Made by a program: the position numbers and the translations under genes. A stretch of DNA of 64,000 nt from Caenorhabditis elegans (lineage: Eukaryota > Nematoda > Chromadorea > Rhabditida > Rhabditidae), in NCBI RefSeq assembly GCF_000002985.6, contig NC_003284.9:2852001-2916000 (forward strand), in the 5' to 3' direction. Shown in pieces: positions 1 to 12,080 of the stretch. Under the pieces are notes generated by a model, which was not told where the DNA came from, ran no database searches, and saw nothing but the letters and a program-made list of their open reading frames with translations. How positions within the stretch are numbered: position 1 is the stretch's first letter; each line of letters starts with the position of its first letter.

Positions 1-1000
1 CATCTTTATGTTCTGCCGTTAAACTCTCGGCGCTCGTTGATTTATTGCCGACTGTCGAACGGATGCGTGGGAATTTGCTTGGGCATTAAACGATAAAATC
101 AGAAAAAGACTGTTCTATGGCGGGAAACAAAAACGACAAAACGCACCTTCTCACGGTAGATTGCGCAATGTTTTTACATACATATTTTATGTAAATTGTG
201 TGACCTTAAATGAATGGGGAGAAAAAATAAAGTGCAATCGCACGCCGAACAAGTCAATTAACTAGGCACCATTCAATTAAGTGTGGGTGTTTTGTGTGTG
301 TGGGGAAGGGAAATTGAGAACAAAGAATGGAACAGAGAGAAGAACACCCACCTTTTCAAGGCCCATACGCCGCCGTGGCGCAGCCATTGCAGTGTTGGTG
401 TGGCGGCGCCTGAATGCGACAAGATAGTGTCGTAAGTTAAAACAGAGAGTGCATAGAGTTTTACCACCAGACGCACATATACATACATACACGCTCTCAC
501 TCACCCACTCACTCACTAACGCTCATTGCCGCCGCCTCCGCCGCCGCCTCGGCGTCTCTTCTTCTCTCACGCTCGCCTTCCAATACACTCAATAACGCTC
601 ACCGCCATGGCGCGCTCGCACACAATTCCTATTCGCTTTCTTTCCCGCACTGTGTTTCTCGATTTTCCGCGCCGCTTTTTTCCCATCTTCTCCCACCATC
701 CTCTCTCTCACTCTCACACTTTGGACTAAGGCAGCGGGGGGCCCGCACACACGCACACACACACAAACAGACACACATACACAGGAAAAACGCACCCGTC
801 CAGCGACCACTGTCTCTTTTTCTCAATGTCTCGGATTTGCGTCTCTCTCTTTCTCCACGCGTGCCCGGGTCCCGTTAAGAACTCTCGTCGCTTCTTGCTG
901 ATCTCTCACACTGACTCATACAATGCCTTGAGGAGCTCAACCGGGCGGCGGAGATCGCACTGCTTGAGCAAGTTCAAGAAAATAAACTTTTAAACCACCA
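1..1000. promoter_or_regulatory. GC-rich, CA/CT-repeat promoter-like region at left edge
   Basis: No coding exon is supported here. The stretch is richer in G+C than the rest of the window. It holds CCG/GCC runs (about 526-560), ACTC/CACT repeats (about 485-520) and CA-rich DNA (about 740-785). Similar composition occurs just upstream of the gene starts at 12450 and 33872, so this is probably the 5' region of a gene lying left of the window. Short ORFs across it are low-complexity translations. That it is a promoter is inference from composition only. Confidence 0.35.
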
Positions 1001-1199
1001 ACAAATTAATTCACGTAGTTTTTATAATGATAAAAATCATTCAGCATTTGTATATGAGCATTGTAATAAATTTCAAATTATAGTCACTTGACTTATATGT
1101 GTATATGTTATAAAAAAGTTGATTGATAGTTAGGACTCTAAAATAAAAAATGCCAATGGAACTATAACTTTTCCAATTAAAAATACTTGAAATTAAAAA

Positions 1200-1450
1200 C
1201 ATTGAAGGATTCAAGTTTGATCCGTTCTTCAAGCACCACGTGGTGTTAGATTGTCCCATTTTGGTTTGCTTTATGTAGATCTACAAAAAATGCGGGAGGT
1301 GAGACGCAGAGTTCTCGTCAAATTTTTAAAGGCAAAAAATTCCCGCATTTTTTGTAGATCAAACCCTGATGGCACAGCCACACACCACGTGAAGCGCCAT
1401 GCACCGCGCATCTGAAAGTCAAGTACACTGCCCGGTGGTACTCCCACTAG
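1200..1450. repeat. Palindromic repeat with perfect 20-nt inverted arms
   Basis: A perfect inverted pair is visible: GATCTACAAAAAATGCGGGA near 1279 and its reverse complement near 1342. A short spacer containing GAGACGCAGAGTTCTCG separates them. The outer flanks also carry CACCACGTG motifs on both sides. I recognise this as a very common C. elegans dispersed palindrome. The right flank (about 1380-1440) recurs in reverse orientation near 30360-30430. Confidence 0.8.
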
Positions 1451-1941
1451 GCTTTATTTTAAGCCACGTCCAAGCCAGTGACTGTGGCCAATATTTTCCG
1501 TTAAGGTTGTGGGAACCTAAAGGGAGGCAGGACTTGTATTTCTCATGATTGCTACCGTCCTACCACCTGAGCATTTCCTGTAAGTTATCATGGTAACAAA
1601 AATGCAAAAAAAAAACAAAAAAGCGAAAGGTTCAGCAATTCAATGTGAACTATGTCATAAATTTCAAAATATCTACATATAGTAACCTGATTTATTTGTG
1701 TGTATATCATGAATAAAGTTGAATGATTGATAGCACGCTAGATTAAAACATTAAAACACGTCCATGGTCTGAAAAAAAGTAAGAGGTGTTACAGTAATAG
1801 TACAATCAACATTAAATGACAAAATTAAACCCTTTTTAACATAATCGGGAAGTGAAACAAAAACAAACAAAAAATTGAAAAAAAAATGTATCAAATGAAA
1901 GTGTGGTAGTTTTGATGAAGATCTGTGATGATGAAGAAGTT

Positions 1942-4900
1942 TCACTCGCCTTTGTAGAGTATCCACATCCGCGGAGTCTCCACGTATGCTGTAATTAAAA
2001 TTCAATTTTAAAAATTCTGTCATTCGTTTTTCAGTGATACCTGTCGGCTCATCTGCTGCCAGGTAGCCTCCGTGCTCTTCATACACGTGATGTTTCATCT
2101 CGGGGTATTCCGCGTGACGTTCGTGACAAATCGCGCAAACATATCCATGCTCATCTCTCTTGTGTTCCTGGAATCAATATAATTAAAAGTTCATATAAGG
2201 GTATTCATGACAAAAGGGCAGGCACCAGGATATAATCTGATCTCATTGTGAGTCCTCGATTTCATCGCCGTAATAACATTGATTTTTCTTTTTTGTTTTT
2301 CTTCTTTTTTACATGTATGTTAATCCTATCTCAGAGCACCCCTTCAAAAAAAAACAAATGTCATTTTTACCATGTGATTTTTTATTATGACAAATGCTGA
2401 CTTGAAGTTAATGTGTGAAAGAATAAGCTCACCTCCATAGCAGTGTATCGGTTTGCACGAAAGTCGCAAACTTTGCATTCAAACTTTATAATTCCCGTAT
2501 GCATTCTCTCATGGGTCATCACTGCAACTTCACTAATGAATATCTCCTCGCAAAAATGACATTGGAACGTTTTTGTGAACACATGGGACATCTTCTTGTG
2601 CTTCCGAAGTTTACGCGGTGTAAGGAACTTCATGTTACAGAACGAACAGCGGAAACCAGAGTTCGCTCCACGATGGAACTTCTTTCGGTGATTTAGGAGA
2701 CGATTGTCGGTGCAAAGATTTCTGATCGGAGTACATTCGAAGCAAACATAAGTCTGAAAATATTAATTATTTAAGAGCTTGTCTTTAGTTTGAACTGGAA
2801 CAAAGATCCAGAATGTAGTATTCAATTATAAGTTTTAAAATAAAGAAATTTAAGTGTATTTGTTATTTGTTATAAATGAGGGTTTTAAACTAAAGTAGCG
2901 CCAGTGGGGAAATTGTTAGAAACCCCTGGCGCCAAAATGGCCAAATACAACACTTTTTTGATTTTTTTTTTCCCTAGTCCAACAGGAGCTATTACTGAGA
3001 TTTTGCCACTTTTTGAGATAACTATAGCAATGTCGCATGATCAGAGTCCTACAAAGTTTGAATATTAATATTTGAAACAAAATTGAAATATTAAAAAAAT
3101 AGAAGGAAATTTTTTTTTGATTGGCCAGGTAACATTTTTAGAGTTTTTTGTATTGTTTCTTACCAATTCACAGTCGTGATTCGCCATCTCTGCATCATTT
3201 TCAACACATTTAAAACATTTGAGACACTGCTGAAACTCGACCATCTCCTCGTGCTTCTTTGCAAAATGTTTCTTGAGGGAAAACTCATTTCTAAAACGTT
3301 TATCACAGAACGGACATTGCGGCGACACTTTTTTCTTGTACGGACGCTTTAGTTGCTTGATTCTTCCATAATAGTCAAAACGTGGGACCAGGCCGCCATT
3401 GTTTTCTCCGGGAAGGGGAATACTGAAAATGCATGACGAAATTTAGAAAATAAACGGAAAACTGCTGAACCTACTAGTTTGGATCCTCAGATGGTTGAGA
3501 AATCTCGTTTTCCGGCGGGATGAATCCTCCTGTTTGTAGCTCTTCAATGCGATTTGCTTCGATTTCTTCAAGCCGTTGCAGCTCCACTTCTTCTTCTTGT
3601 TCACGAATATATTCCTCGTAGAGATCTGGATGTTTGTCGCGCAGATGTCGTTCATAAATGTTCTTCTCGATAAATCGATTCTTGCACTTTTTGCATCGAA
3701 CCATTTTCTGTCGAATCAGCTTGCGTACAATCCGAACATCCGTTGGAGCATTCGGTGGAGGAAGATCAATTCCATCCTGATGATCGGCTAGAGTTAGTGT
3801 CTGTTGAACTTCAGCAATACGGCAAGGAGGAAACTTCGAAGGGTCTCTGACCCGAAATCCCAACTCATCAAGAACAATTCGCTCTTTCTGGATGGGCTTG
3901 ATTTCTCCTCGAATTTGCTTCATAAATTCTCCGACTCCACTGAGCTTTGCACGTTCTTTCTCTGGCTCTTCTTTCTCAACAGGAACCTTTGCTGACATTC
4001 CGAGTGCTTGAGCTAGAAGTTCTGAAAAAACACACGTTATTAGTAAAAACTTGTAGTTAGATGTTTCAAATTACCAAAACCGATTCCCTTTTTGATCTCT
4101 TCATCGTCGTCATCGTCCTCCTCGTCGTCATAGAGCTCGTCCTCATTAATTGTCGTTTTCTCTGTTTCAAGTAATGGAATCAAATCGGTCTTGTTATTCA
4201 AATCCATCTCATCGTCGTCGTAGGTGCCTTGCCAATTTGCTTGGTTGGTGTCGATAGTAAGCATCAGCATATTACTGAAAATTAAATTAATTAAATGATT
4301 TTTTCTGCATATTTTGAACGTATAGGCCCGATATGTGCTCAAACAAATGATTTTCGTAATGAAATCTTCACAATTATGGCGGTTCGAAATTTGGAAAAAA
4401 TGGCCTAGCCGTACCTAAAACCTTAAATTTTGGTCACTTCCCGTATCTGATCGGTTGGAAGTTCACTTTTCTGAATTAACATCCCTTTGGACAATTTGGT
4501 CGTTTGGTACATTTAAAACTGTTAGGTGATCAATTTTTGTTATTTTTGGTCACCAATCGGCTTCAAAAGTACCCAAATTTACAAAATAAAGTACTATCAA
4601 AATATGCAATAAAATTTTATAATTCCAAAAAAGAAAATTTCCGACCTCTGCGACACAAAACAAGTTGACAAAATTAAGGATTTCAGCTAGTTTGGCTGTT
4701 TTTGAACCGACATAAAAATATTTTGAGAAATTTCATTACGAAATTCAAATATAGATTAACCAGCCGTGGACCGCACCTTCGGCGCGGCCCCCGACTTCTG
4801 GGGCTGAAAATTGATTTTTTATGAAACTACCGTCACCCTACAGTATTCCTACCGTACCACAATTGTACCACTACAGTACCCCGACTATATCCCTACACTA

Positions 4901-5237
4901 ACCCTAACTCACTATCCCTACAGAAGCCAAAACTTCACAGACTACAAAGACCACATAGACTACAAACTATGGACACACAGAATAAGCGCTTTATATATAG
5001 TAAATGATTTTTTCGGATTTTACATATATTATAAAAAGAAACAAAAAAAACTTACTCCATTGTTGAGGATGAACCTTCTTCAATCGCCGGTTCTTGTTTC
5101 AAATTTTGTATCGTTGGCGCCTGAAATTGGGAAGAATTTTTGAGATTAGAAAAAAAATAACAGAAACTCACCTCTGTAGGTCTTGGTCGCGTTATGGAGT
5201 CCTCCTGTTTAATAGTGCATTGATTTGGGTCATCCAT
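1942..5237 (-). CDS. C2H2 zinc-finger protein, 8 exons, ~543 aa
   Basis: Eight exons keep phase: 5237-5172, 5120-5056, 4274-4075, 4021-3475, 3422-3164, 2753-2433, 2167-2041 and 1988-1942. They encode about 543 residues. The start lies directly after a TTCAG acceptor, as in trans-spliced worm genes. The N-terminal third is acidic, with a DDEEDDDDDEE run. At least seven C2H2-like fingers follow, e.g. CKKCKNRF, CPFCDKRF, CSFCNMKF, CHFCEEIF, CKVCDFR and CAICHERH, each with HxxxxH or HxxxH ends. The finger number and acidic region fit a nuclear DNA-binding regulator; that role is inference. I do not recognise the specific gene. The last intron (2040-1989) could be retained in frame, giving a longer hydrophobic tail; the spliced form ending MWILYKGE is preferred. 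Exon 5 also has an irregular finger (CLKCFKC...HDC). Confidence 0.85.
4305..4990. repeat. Family A palindrome plus minisatellite in zinc-finger gene intron
   Basis: The intron between exons 2 and 3 holds a copy of the dispersed palindrome whose arm reads ATATGTGCTCAAACAAATGA then TCGTAATGAAA. Its reverse arm lies near 4600-4745. It is followed by short CTACAGTACCCC-like and CCTAC/CCTAA-rich repeats at about 4830-4960. No coding exon was seen in this stretch. Confidence 0.7.
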
Positions 5238-6165
5238 TGCCTGAACCGTGGGAAATAGTGGGTCGATAGTATGCGCGCGCGCGCACCAAAACACTGCACA
5301 TTACAGGCGTACGCAGCGCGACCGCATCGCGTCTCTTCATTGAATTTCAGAGTTTCATCGATTAACTGGTTTTTGCAGGATTTTAAATAATTTTTTCAAT
5401 TCATTTGATTGGAAAATAAAATAATTTAGGTTTGTGGAACTAAATCGAAATATGATATAAACATTTAGTTAAAAAATATATTAAAAAATACTATTTTCGA
5501 AAAAAACAAAAAAAGAATTACCGATAAAAATGTATTTGTAAATAGAAATATTGTAAAAATAATAACCTTGAAATATATATGAGACGCTCTCAAAAACGAA
5601 ATGGAAGAGTTAATGCTATGGGTTTTCTAGTCCGCCTGTCCTCAAACAAAGAACGAAGGCTTCGCAGACAGATGTTTTAAAGATGAAGTAGCGGCATTGA
5701 AAAACGTGTTTAAAACTTCTCTATTAAAACCAAAATAGGCGAATAGTATTGTAAAACTTTTCAAAAAAGTTTAAATGTTTTATTTAAAATATATTTACTT
5801 ATTTTTGCAACTCAAAATTTGGAAGCCGACAAAAAAAGTTTTTTCTACGCTTTTTAATACTTTAATTTTGTTTTCAATATTTCTGTTAAAACATTCTAGT
5901 GTTTGGAACACGCGATATTGCTCTGGATTTTCATAAAAGCTCTTTTTTTTTTTAAATTCTACTCTACCTCTAGCACACTGGGTTAACCGTTTAGAGTAAC
6001 ATTATGGAAATAAAAAAATATGAAGGTTTAAAAAATTTCATTGTCAAAATTATGAACACATATGAACCGGATTGATTGAGGACAAGAACACCACTTTACA
6101 CGTGGCGATTGAGAAGTTTTAATGCAAATAAAAACATACAAAACAATGTTAATTCAAATTTTATA
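5238..6165. other. Intergenic, AT-rich, no gene seen
   Basis: This lies between the 3' end of the methyltransferase-like gene and the start of the zinc-finger gene, both on the minus strand. A GCGCGCGCGC run sits about 35-45 nt upstream of the zinc-finger start. The rest is A/T-rich with no open frame, tRNA or convincing hairpin. The gap is too long for a typical worm operon spacing. Confidence 0.6.
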
Positions 6166-9100
6166 TCAATTCTTTGTAACAATCCAGGTGCCGCCACCAT
6201 ATGGAAGTAGAGAAGCAGAAACCTGAAAAATGTAAAGTTTCTGATTTTTAATTAGTTATCTTAATATATTGGTTCAGGGTATTTTGAACGTATATACCAA
6301 CAATGTGCTCAAACAAACGAATTTAGTTTTGAAACTTCACAAAAACTAGCGCTGCGACACTGAAAACTGCTCAAATTTTGAGAGAACAAGCCCAATTTTC
6401 TTTTAAATTTTGAATCCCCATAAAACATTTTGAAAATTTTTTCAGAAGTTTCATTTTGAAATTCGTTCAAAATACCCAAAACCGATACTCCCCCTTTCAC
6501 TGTCTCAAAAATTTTTAAGTTAAATTTCTCACCCGGGGGTCTTGTTTGATGCGTATGTTCATGTTTCGAATGACCCTGTCATCGTTGGTCATGTGATCAA
6601 TCGATGACATCACTCCACCACCATTGAGTGCCTAGAGAAAACAAAACGTAAAACTATTATTTCTAATTAAGAAATGAGGGACCTGGTTAATGATTAAAAG
6701 ACCACCACTTCGAATCAGTCGAATTGCGTGTTCATAATCATCCAAATAGTTTTCCCTCTTAAAATCATCCAGAAACACAAAATCGAAAGTGTTGGGTTCA
6801 TTTGTTGCAAGTCGAGGCAATGATTTTTCGATGCTTTCAGATGTTCTCATTTGAATTCTGGACATTTGCGTAGCCGTGAGTTTTCTTGCGTGCTTCTGCC
6901 CAATTTTATCCCAGAAAACAGCATAGGCCGGATGCTCAAGTGCGACAACAATTCCTCGAGAATCAACTCTTTCGGCGACACCGAGTAATCCAAGACCAGT
7001 GAATACTCCTGAACGTTTATTTTAACAATACAAATCAATTTTTCATTATAACAAGTACGTTAAAAAGAGCCACACCACGTGAAGTGACTCAAAGTTGAGC
7101 CTGGTCGAAAATCTTTTTTGGAAAGCACCGTGAAATGAAAAATCATGGCTTCATGGCACAACATTAACCTGCATAATATCAGAAAAATCGGTAAACAGCG
7201 AAAAACATTATGAATTTTGACTCGTGACTTGCTTAAGCCCCTCATAGAAAAATAAAATTTTGATCTATTCTCCAAGTAACATACATGAAATATACTCACC
7301 AATTACTAAACATCTTGAAGGTCTATAAAGTGACATTAAAGTTTGAACTAGTTGCACAATTTCCGGGGTCACTGAACTGTGCCAAGAAATGTGTTGTGGG
7401 AGTGATGAAGCGGTTTGGGTGTCCTGAAAAAATTGTAACGGATAAAAATTTTAAATTTTGCCTTACCCTGAGCAAATCTTGAATGGAGTTGTCGATCATT
7501 GTTGAGTGACTGTAGCAGTATTGGAATAAAGGATCAGAAGTCTCAAAACTTTTCAGTTTGATGGAGCATCTTTGATCGGGAACTGAAATTAAAATCATAT
7601 ACATACAACTGTAAATTATTTATGTACACATATTAGAGACAATGCAAGATGTACTTACCACATGTGTCATATTTATTGGTGTGGGGAGCAGAGGTGACCG
7701 CAATTTTTTCAACAATTGGAGGGCGTGTGAACTTTTTAGCCTGAAGACAAAATCAGAATTGTTTCTCTAATTCTATGAAAGAATGGTGATTTCATACTTT
7801 AATGATAAACGGAATTCCAGCCGTTGAGCTGTAAACAGTCTGATATTCACTTGGTGGAGTAGGGATCAACATTGTGATTGTGGATGGCTCAGATGGAAGC
7901 TCTGCAGTTACTGACATTGGGGTAGTCCAAAACACAGAAGTTGTATATTCAGGAGTCACAGAAGGTGTCACTTTCTTCCAAACATTGTTCCGGATAATAG
8001 ATGATGGACGGATGAATTGTTCGGTTGAGCTGAAACATATTGGGTGAGTAATAAGTTTTGTCAATTTTTTTTGTTTTTTTTTAAACTTTTATAAAAAATA
8101 GGAAACTGTAAGTTATGTATATTTAGTCAATATCACATATATCCAAGCACTCAAAAATTAGAATTTCTGAAATTTTTGTTTTTTGATATTTTTTCAATTG
8201 GCGTTTGATTGATCTGTTAGTTATATAGTTTTATTTCAGATAAAATTGGGTTCTGCAAAAAATTAATTTTAGCTTGATTCTACCACTCAATCTGTACTTA
8301 CCTGAAATTGGCAAAAAAGAGTATTTTTTCAATCGTTTAATTTTTGGTTCGTTTTTTATTCTTGTTTGCAAACCACATTAATTAGTGTTTATGCACGTTT
8401 GTATTTTGTTTCAGTCGAATTCGTTCAATAAAAAACAAATTTTCCGGCAAACCGACAAGCGGCACATTATAAAATTCCAGATAAACGGAGTTGATAATAT
8501 TGTGCTGGAGAAAGAATTTTGGAAGTGCCGACAAATCTTATGTAAGTCGCACAAAATCACATGGTTGTTTCACGCCTACTAACGCACCTACCTCTTTCAT
8601 GCCCACGTTTCTGCCTGCCTACCTGTGTGCCTACGTCATGCTTGTCCGCTTACGTGTCTAATCAACCTATCCACAATACCTAACCGAAACTTCTAGTCTG
8701 CCTACGTGCCTCCTTCGTGCTTTTCAGCATAGTCTGGTTCCAATAAAAATAAAAATAAACACTAATAAATTTGAAAACAAAATATGTCAGAAAAATCAAA
8801 CAGTGGACAAAATCCACCTTTTTCGACAATTTAAGTTATGAACACAATTAGTTGCTTTAAATAGGTAATACCAGCCTAATTGTTTTGTGAAAAATAATTT
8901 TAACATACAACTTTATAGCATTCACAATCAAATTGGAATTTTTTTTTTTACAAAAAATTATAATTTTGAGTGTAAAGTATATTAGAACAGCTCGGATATG
9001 GATGCTCACAATTAAATGTACGTAGGTAACTTACAGTTTCCTATAACTACCATATAAAGGTGCAAAAAGTATAACTTTTCCATTAGTTACCTATTACCTA

Positions 9101-10443
9101 TTGTTACCTAGTTACCTATCGTGAATAATGTACCCCACCTTATTACAGCCTGCGAGGTACTTGTCATTGGGCGGGTTGTGGTAGGCCAGATTTGATATTG
9201 AGGCTTTGTGAAAATTTTTTGTGCTTCTGTAGCTGGCAAGATAGTCTTCACTTGAGTTGTTGGTGGAGATGTTGTAGTTGGTTTCGTTGTCGTTGAAGGT
9301 TGAGCTGTCGTAGATTTTTCAGTTGTTGAGGTTGGAAAAGTTGAAGTTGTAGTTGTTGGAGTTGTAGAGGTGGTCATGGGAATGTTTGGTGAAAATGTAG
9401 CATATCTGACTCTTTCAGTCGTTGTTGTAAATCTTATGATGTCTGAAAGTTTTGAAATATTGGAGGGAGGAAAGTTTAGGAAAAATCCAATAACTTTATT
9501 TTGTTGTGCACACCTGATATTTCAATCTGAAATAAAATTCTGTCCGAAATTTCTGAAGTTTTTGCATATGAAAATTTAGTACTAAATCCTGTTGATCGTT
9601 AAAATTCAAAACGTAAAAACTGTTAAGAATTAATAGAGAGCCCCATAGATAGAACCCCAAAAAGTGTGTCGCTGCGTGCAAACTCAACAGGATTTAATAC
9701 TAAATTTTTAGACTTATTCTAGAATAGTTTTGGAACTCATTCCCCCACACTCTAACAGTTTCTCACCGTCTTCTGTGGTAGTGTCTTCAGTGGTAGTTGT
9801 AGGTTTTGTTGTCTTCACGAATTTGATAATCTGCGGTTCGGTAGTGGTTGTATATCTAAATCGTGGTCTGGGATCATAGGTTGATGTAACTTCAGGGACT
9901 GGTGTGCTTGTAGTAAAATGTGGCGTAGTGTAAGGAAATGTGAAAACAGTGGGCATTGGTCTTGGAGTTGGCTTGCTTGTTGTCTCGGGCTTATCAACTG
10001 GTATTATTTTCGGGCGAAATCTTTTCGGCGTTTTTGGTAGTGGAGTTGATGTTGTTAGATTGAAAAGCTCTCTTAAATTCGTGGCTATTGTCAACTTATC
10101 CTCATTCCCAATTGCCGATGAAAGGTATTGACCGATGTTATTGAACAAGTCTTTTCCTGAACCTGAGAGATTAAAAAAACGTCAAAAAAAGTCAGTTAGA
10201 AGTACCAAATTCCAAAAATGAATACTGGGAGTCTGGCTCGTTGAAATCCAATTTTTCATGAAACGCAGTTTGTTTCAAGGTTTCAAACATTGATCCCAGA
10301 TTAGCCTTAATTTCATTTATACAGTTTTGCAAAAATGGAAGAAAACATTGACTTACAAATGGTAGCCATATAAACCCGTCAGCAAATCCCACTGACGTTA
10401 GAATTAAAGCAAATGGAATAACAAGTCGCATTGTTATTAGCAT
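6166..10443 (-). CDS. Secreted mucin-like protein with C-terminal COMT-type O-methyltransferase-like domain, 10 exons, ~657 aa
   Basis: Ten exons keep phase: 10443-10206, 10162-9767, 9442-9139, 8029-7798, 7740-7659, 7582-7467, 7423-7300, 7008-6683, 6631-6533 and 6222-6166. The N-terminus MRLVIPFALILTSVGFADGF looks like a signal peptide (start at 10443 or 10431). Residues of roughly 100-400 are Thr/Pro/Ser-rich, with long TTT runs suggesting O-glycosylation. The last ~200 residues match small-molecule O-methyltransferases of the catechol/caffeoyl-CoA family: VIGVFTGLGLLGVAERV (SAM site), FDFVFLDDFKRENY, RSGGLLIINQ and the ending SLLPYGGGTWIVTKN. The family normally transfers methyl from SAM to catechols with a divalent metal. 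Here the usual Asp-Asn after the GGL strand appears to be Asn-Gln, so activity is doubtful. Family membership is clear; extracellular location and loss of metal binding are inference. Confidence 0.85.
8085..9055. repeat. Intronic insertion-like block with terminal inverted repeats and CCTAC minisatellite
   Basis: The 1.1-kb intron between exons 3 and 4 of the methyltransferase-like gene contains ATAGGAAACTGTAAGTTA near 8098 and its approximate reverse complement TAACTTACAGTTTCCTAT near 9027. These look like terminal inverted repeats. Between them lie a degenerate CCTACNTGCCTAC minisatellite (about 8575-8720) and AT-rich DNA. TTACCTA tandem copies follow at about 9085-9120. A 65-codon ORF (8385-8582, +) inside the block shows no recognisable homology. 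Confidence 0.5.
9573..9712. repeat. 140-bp MITE-like element
   Basis: AATTTAGTACTAAATCCTGT near 9573 and ACAGGATTTAATACTAAATT near 9690 form near-perfect terminal inverted repeats around about 90 bp. The element lies in the intron between exons 2 and 3 of the methyltransferase-like gene. No ORF is present. Confidence 0.65.
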
Positions 10444-10697
10444 CGACTGTTGAGTATGAGCCCTAATCTAGCAAACTGTCTAGGATGAGAAAAGAGCTTG
10501 TCAAAAAATGCTTCCCTTTTCTCGTTCGCGTCGTCTCATCGTGTCTTCCTCCGTTTTGACAGCTCTCGCCGTGACATGCGATGAAAAACGAAAAAGTGTT
10601 CGGTACGAGTGACCCGTGTCCACATGCGCTATCGAAAAGCAAACGGTTTCGGATCGAGTCGGATCTTTAAACTACGATTGGGGACTGCTGTGAGGAC
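10444..10697. promoter_or_regulatory. Short divergent promoter-like interval
   Basis: This 254-bp gap separates the start of the methyltransferase-like gene (-) from a possible small gene (+). It is relatively GC-rich, with CTCGTTCGCGTCGTCTCATC and GGATCGAGTCGGATC. No TATA box or known operator is evident. Its role as a promoter is inferred from position. Confidence 0.4.
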
Positions 10698-10886
10698 ATG
10701 AAGTTTTGGGGGATCATGTTACAGCATCCTGTACTTTTTACTGTGTACATAACTGTTATTTTCGTAAAGATTTTTAATATAGACAATATTTTTGAACCGG
10801 TCAAGCGGTTCTCAGCGGAAAAAATCATTCATTGGAGAAACCTGTTCGGATGGGATGTTGATAAGAATTGGTTCCGTTCTAAATGA
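10698..10886 (+). CDS. Possible small single-pass membrane protein, 62 aa
   Basis: A single-exon ORF starts MKFWGIMLQHPVLFTVYITV and ends NWFRSK. Residues of about 8-26 form a good hydrophobic helix. The rest is basic and aromatic (HWRNLFGWDVDKNWF), the layout of short mitochondrial or ER single-pass proteins. It reads more like protein than nearby shadow ORFs and sits 254 bp from a divergent gene start. There is no recognised family and no clear AATAAA directly downstream. It may be a chance ORF. Confidence 0.35.
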   Translation: MKFWGIMLQHPVLFTVYITVIFVKIFNIDNIFEPVKRFSAEKIIHWRNLFGWDVDKNWFRSK

Positions 10887-12080
10887 AAATTATCACAGCT
10901 TCTTATCAACATTTCCGCTTCATCAATTTTTTACAAACCAAAAGAACAAATATGTGCAATCATAAACAAATGAAAAACAATTGAATGTTTCTTTTTAATT
11001 ACCATGATAATTTTTATTTGGAATTTTTTAAAATACTAGTCGAAAAGTGGGTTGCACCACTTTTTCACTTAAAACAAAAAAAAGCTTCCAAAATTTTATG
11101 AAAAATTTAAGAATTATTTATATTCAGTTGTTTTAGCATAATATGAGTAGTTTCCAATAATTTCCCCACAGGACGTAGACCGCCTTAAAATCAATTGCCA
11201 GGTGCCTAAAAAGTGCGTTTTTCTTAAAGATGGAGTAGTGTTAGTAGGGATTGGATTTAAGTACACCTACTATGGCGCTACTCCATTTTTGAGGAATTCA
11301 AAATAATTAAAACATTACAATAAAACGCTCCAAAAAATTTTAGATTATTTTAAATTTCCAGCCCAAGTTTTGGAAAAAAACTAAAATTTTGGAATGACAT
11401 GAGCTTTTACGGATATTCAGAACAATGTCGCATTTTTGGATCCCTAGAATGTTTTACAGAAAGAACTAAAACAAAATTAAAATATATGAATTAAAAAAAA
11501 AAATTTTTTTTGGTCGACTTCCAAAGTTATGAGTGGCAAAACTGAGTAAATGATTTTTGAAAAAATTTCTATTTTTTTAAAAACAAAATTTTACTATGTT
11601 ACTAGTGTTATATGATATCTGGACATTTTTGCACTATGGGAGTAGTTTTTAACAATTTTCCTTCTGATTCGACTCCACGTTTAAACTTTAATAATAAATT
11701 TGGCACTTATGGGTTTTGTTCCCCCAAAAATGTTTTAATATTCCCAATTTCAAATTAAACACAAAAGCGTGAACTTTTTGGAACGATTTGTAGAAATTAA
11801 TGCTTTGTTCTTTACTTTTGCTCACGTTTTTATTTTAAAGGTGGAAAATTATATTTTAGAAAACCAAAACATTTTGGAGGGAACGAAACTCATGAGTATC
11901 ATAAATTTAAATAAACTGAATCCATAAATCGCTCTACACTTGCTTCTCAATTGACAGATCTCTGATTACTTCCTTTTAATAGCCAGTCATCAATAACAAC
12001 TTGTCACTGATAGGTGTTAACCAACATTCTATCTCTTCACATTCTCCCCGCTGATTACAATTTCATGAGGACTGGCTAAT
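10887..12080. repeat. Intergenic DNA with Family B fragments and a palindrome
   Basis: Fragments of the dispersed GGAGTAGCGCCAGTGG family are seen at about 11140-11300 (ending CTATGGCGCTACTCCATTTT) and about 11330-11690. A separate palindrome spans about 11700-11905, with arms TTGTTCCCCCAAAAATGTTT and AAACATTTTGGAGGGAACGA. Part of the latter recurs at about 29680-29765. No gene was seen. Confidence 0.6.

Noticed and set aside
526-826. Overlapping ORFs on both strands (PPPPPP..., VCVSVCVCVRVC...)
   Set aside because: They are translations of CCG, CT and CA simple repeats; no splice or family evidence.
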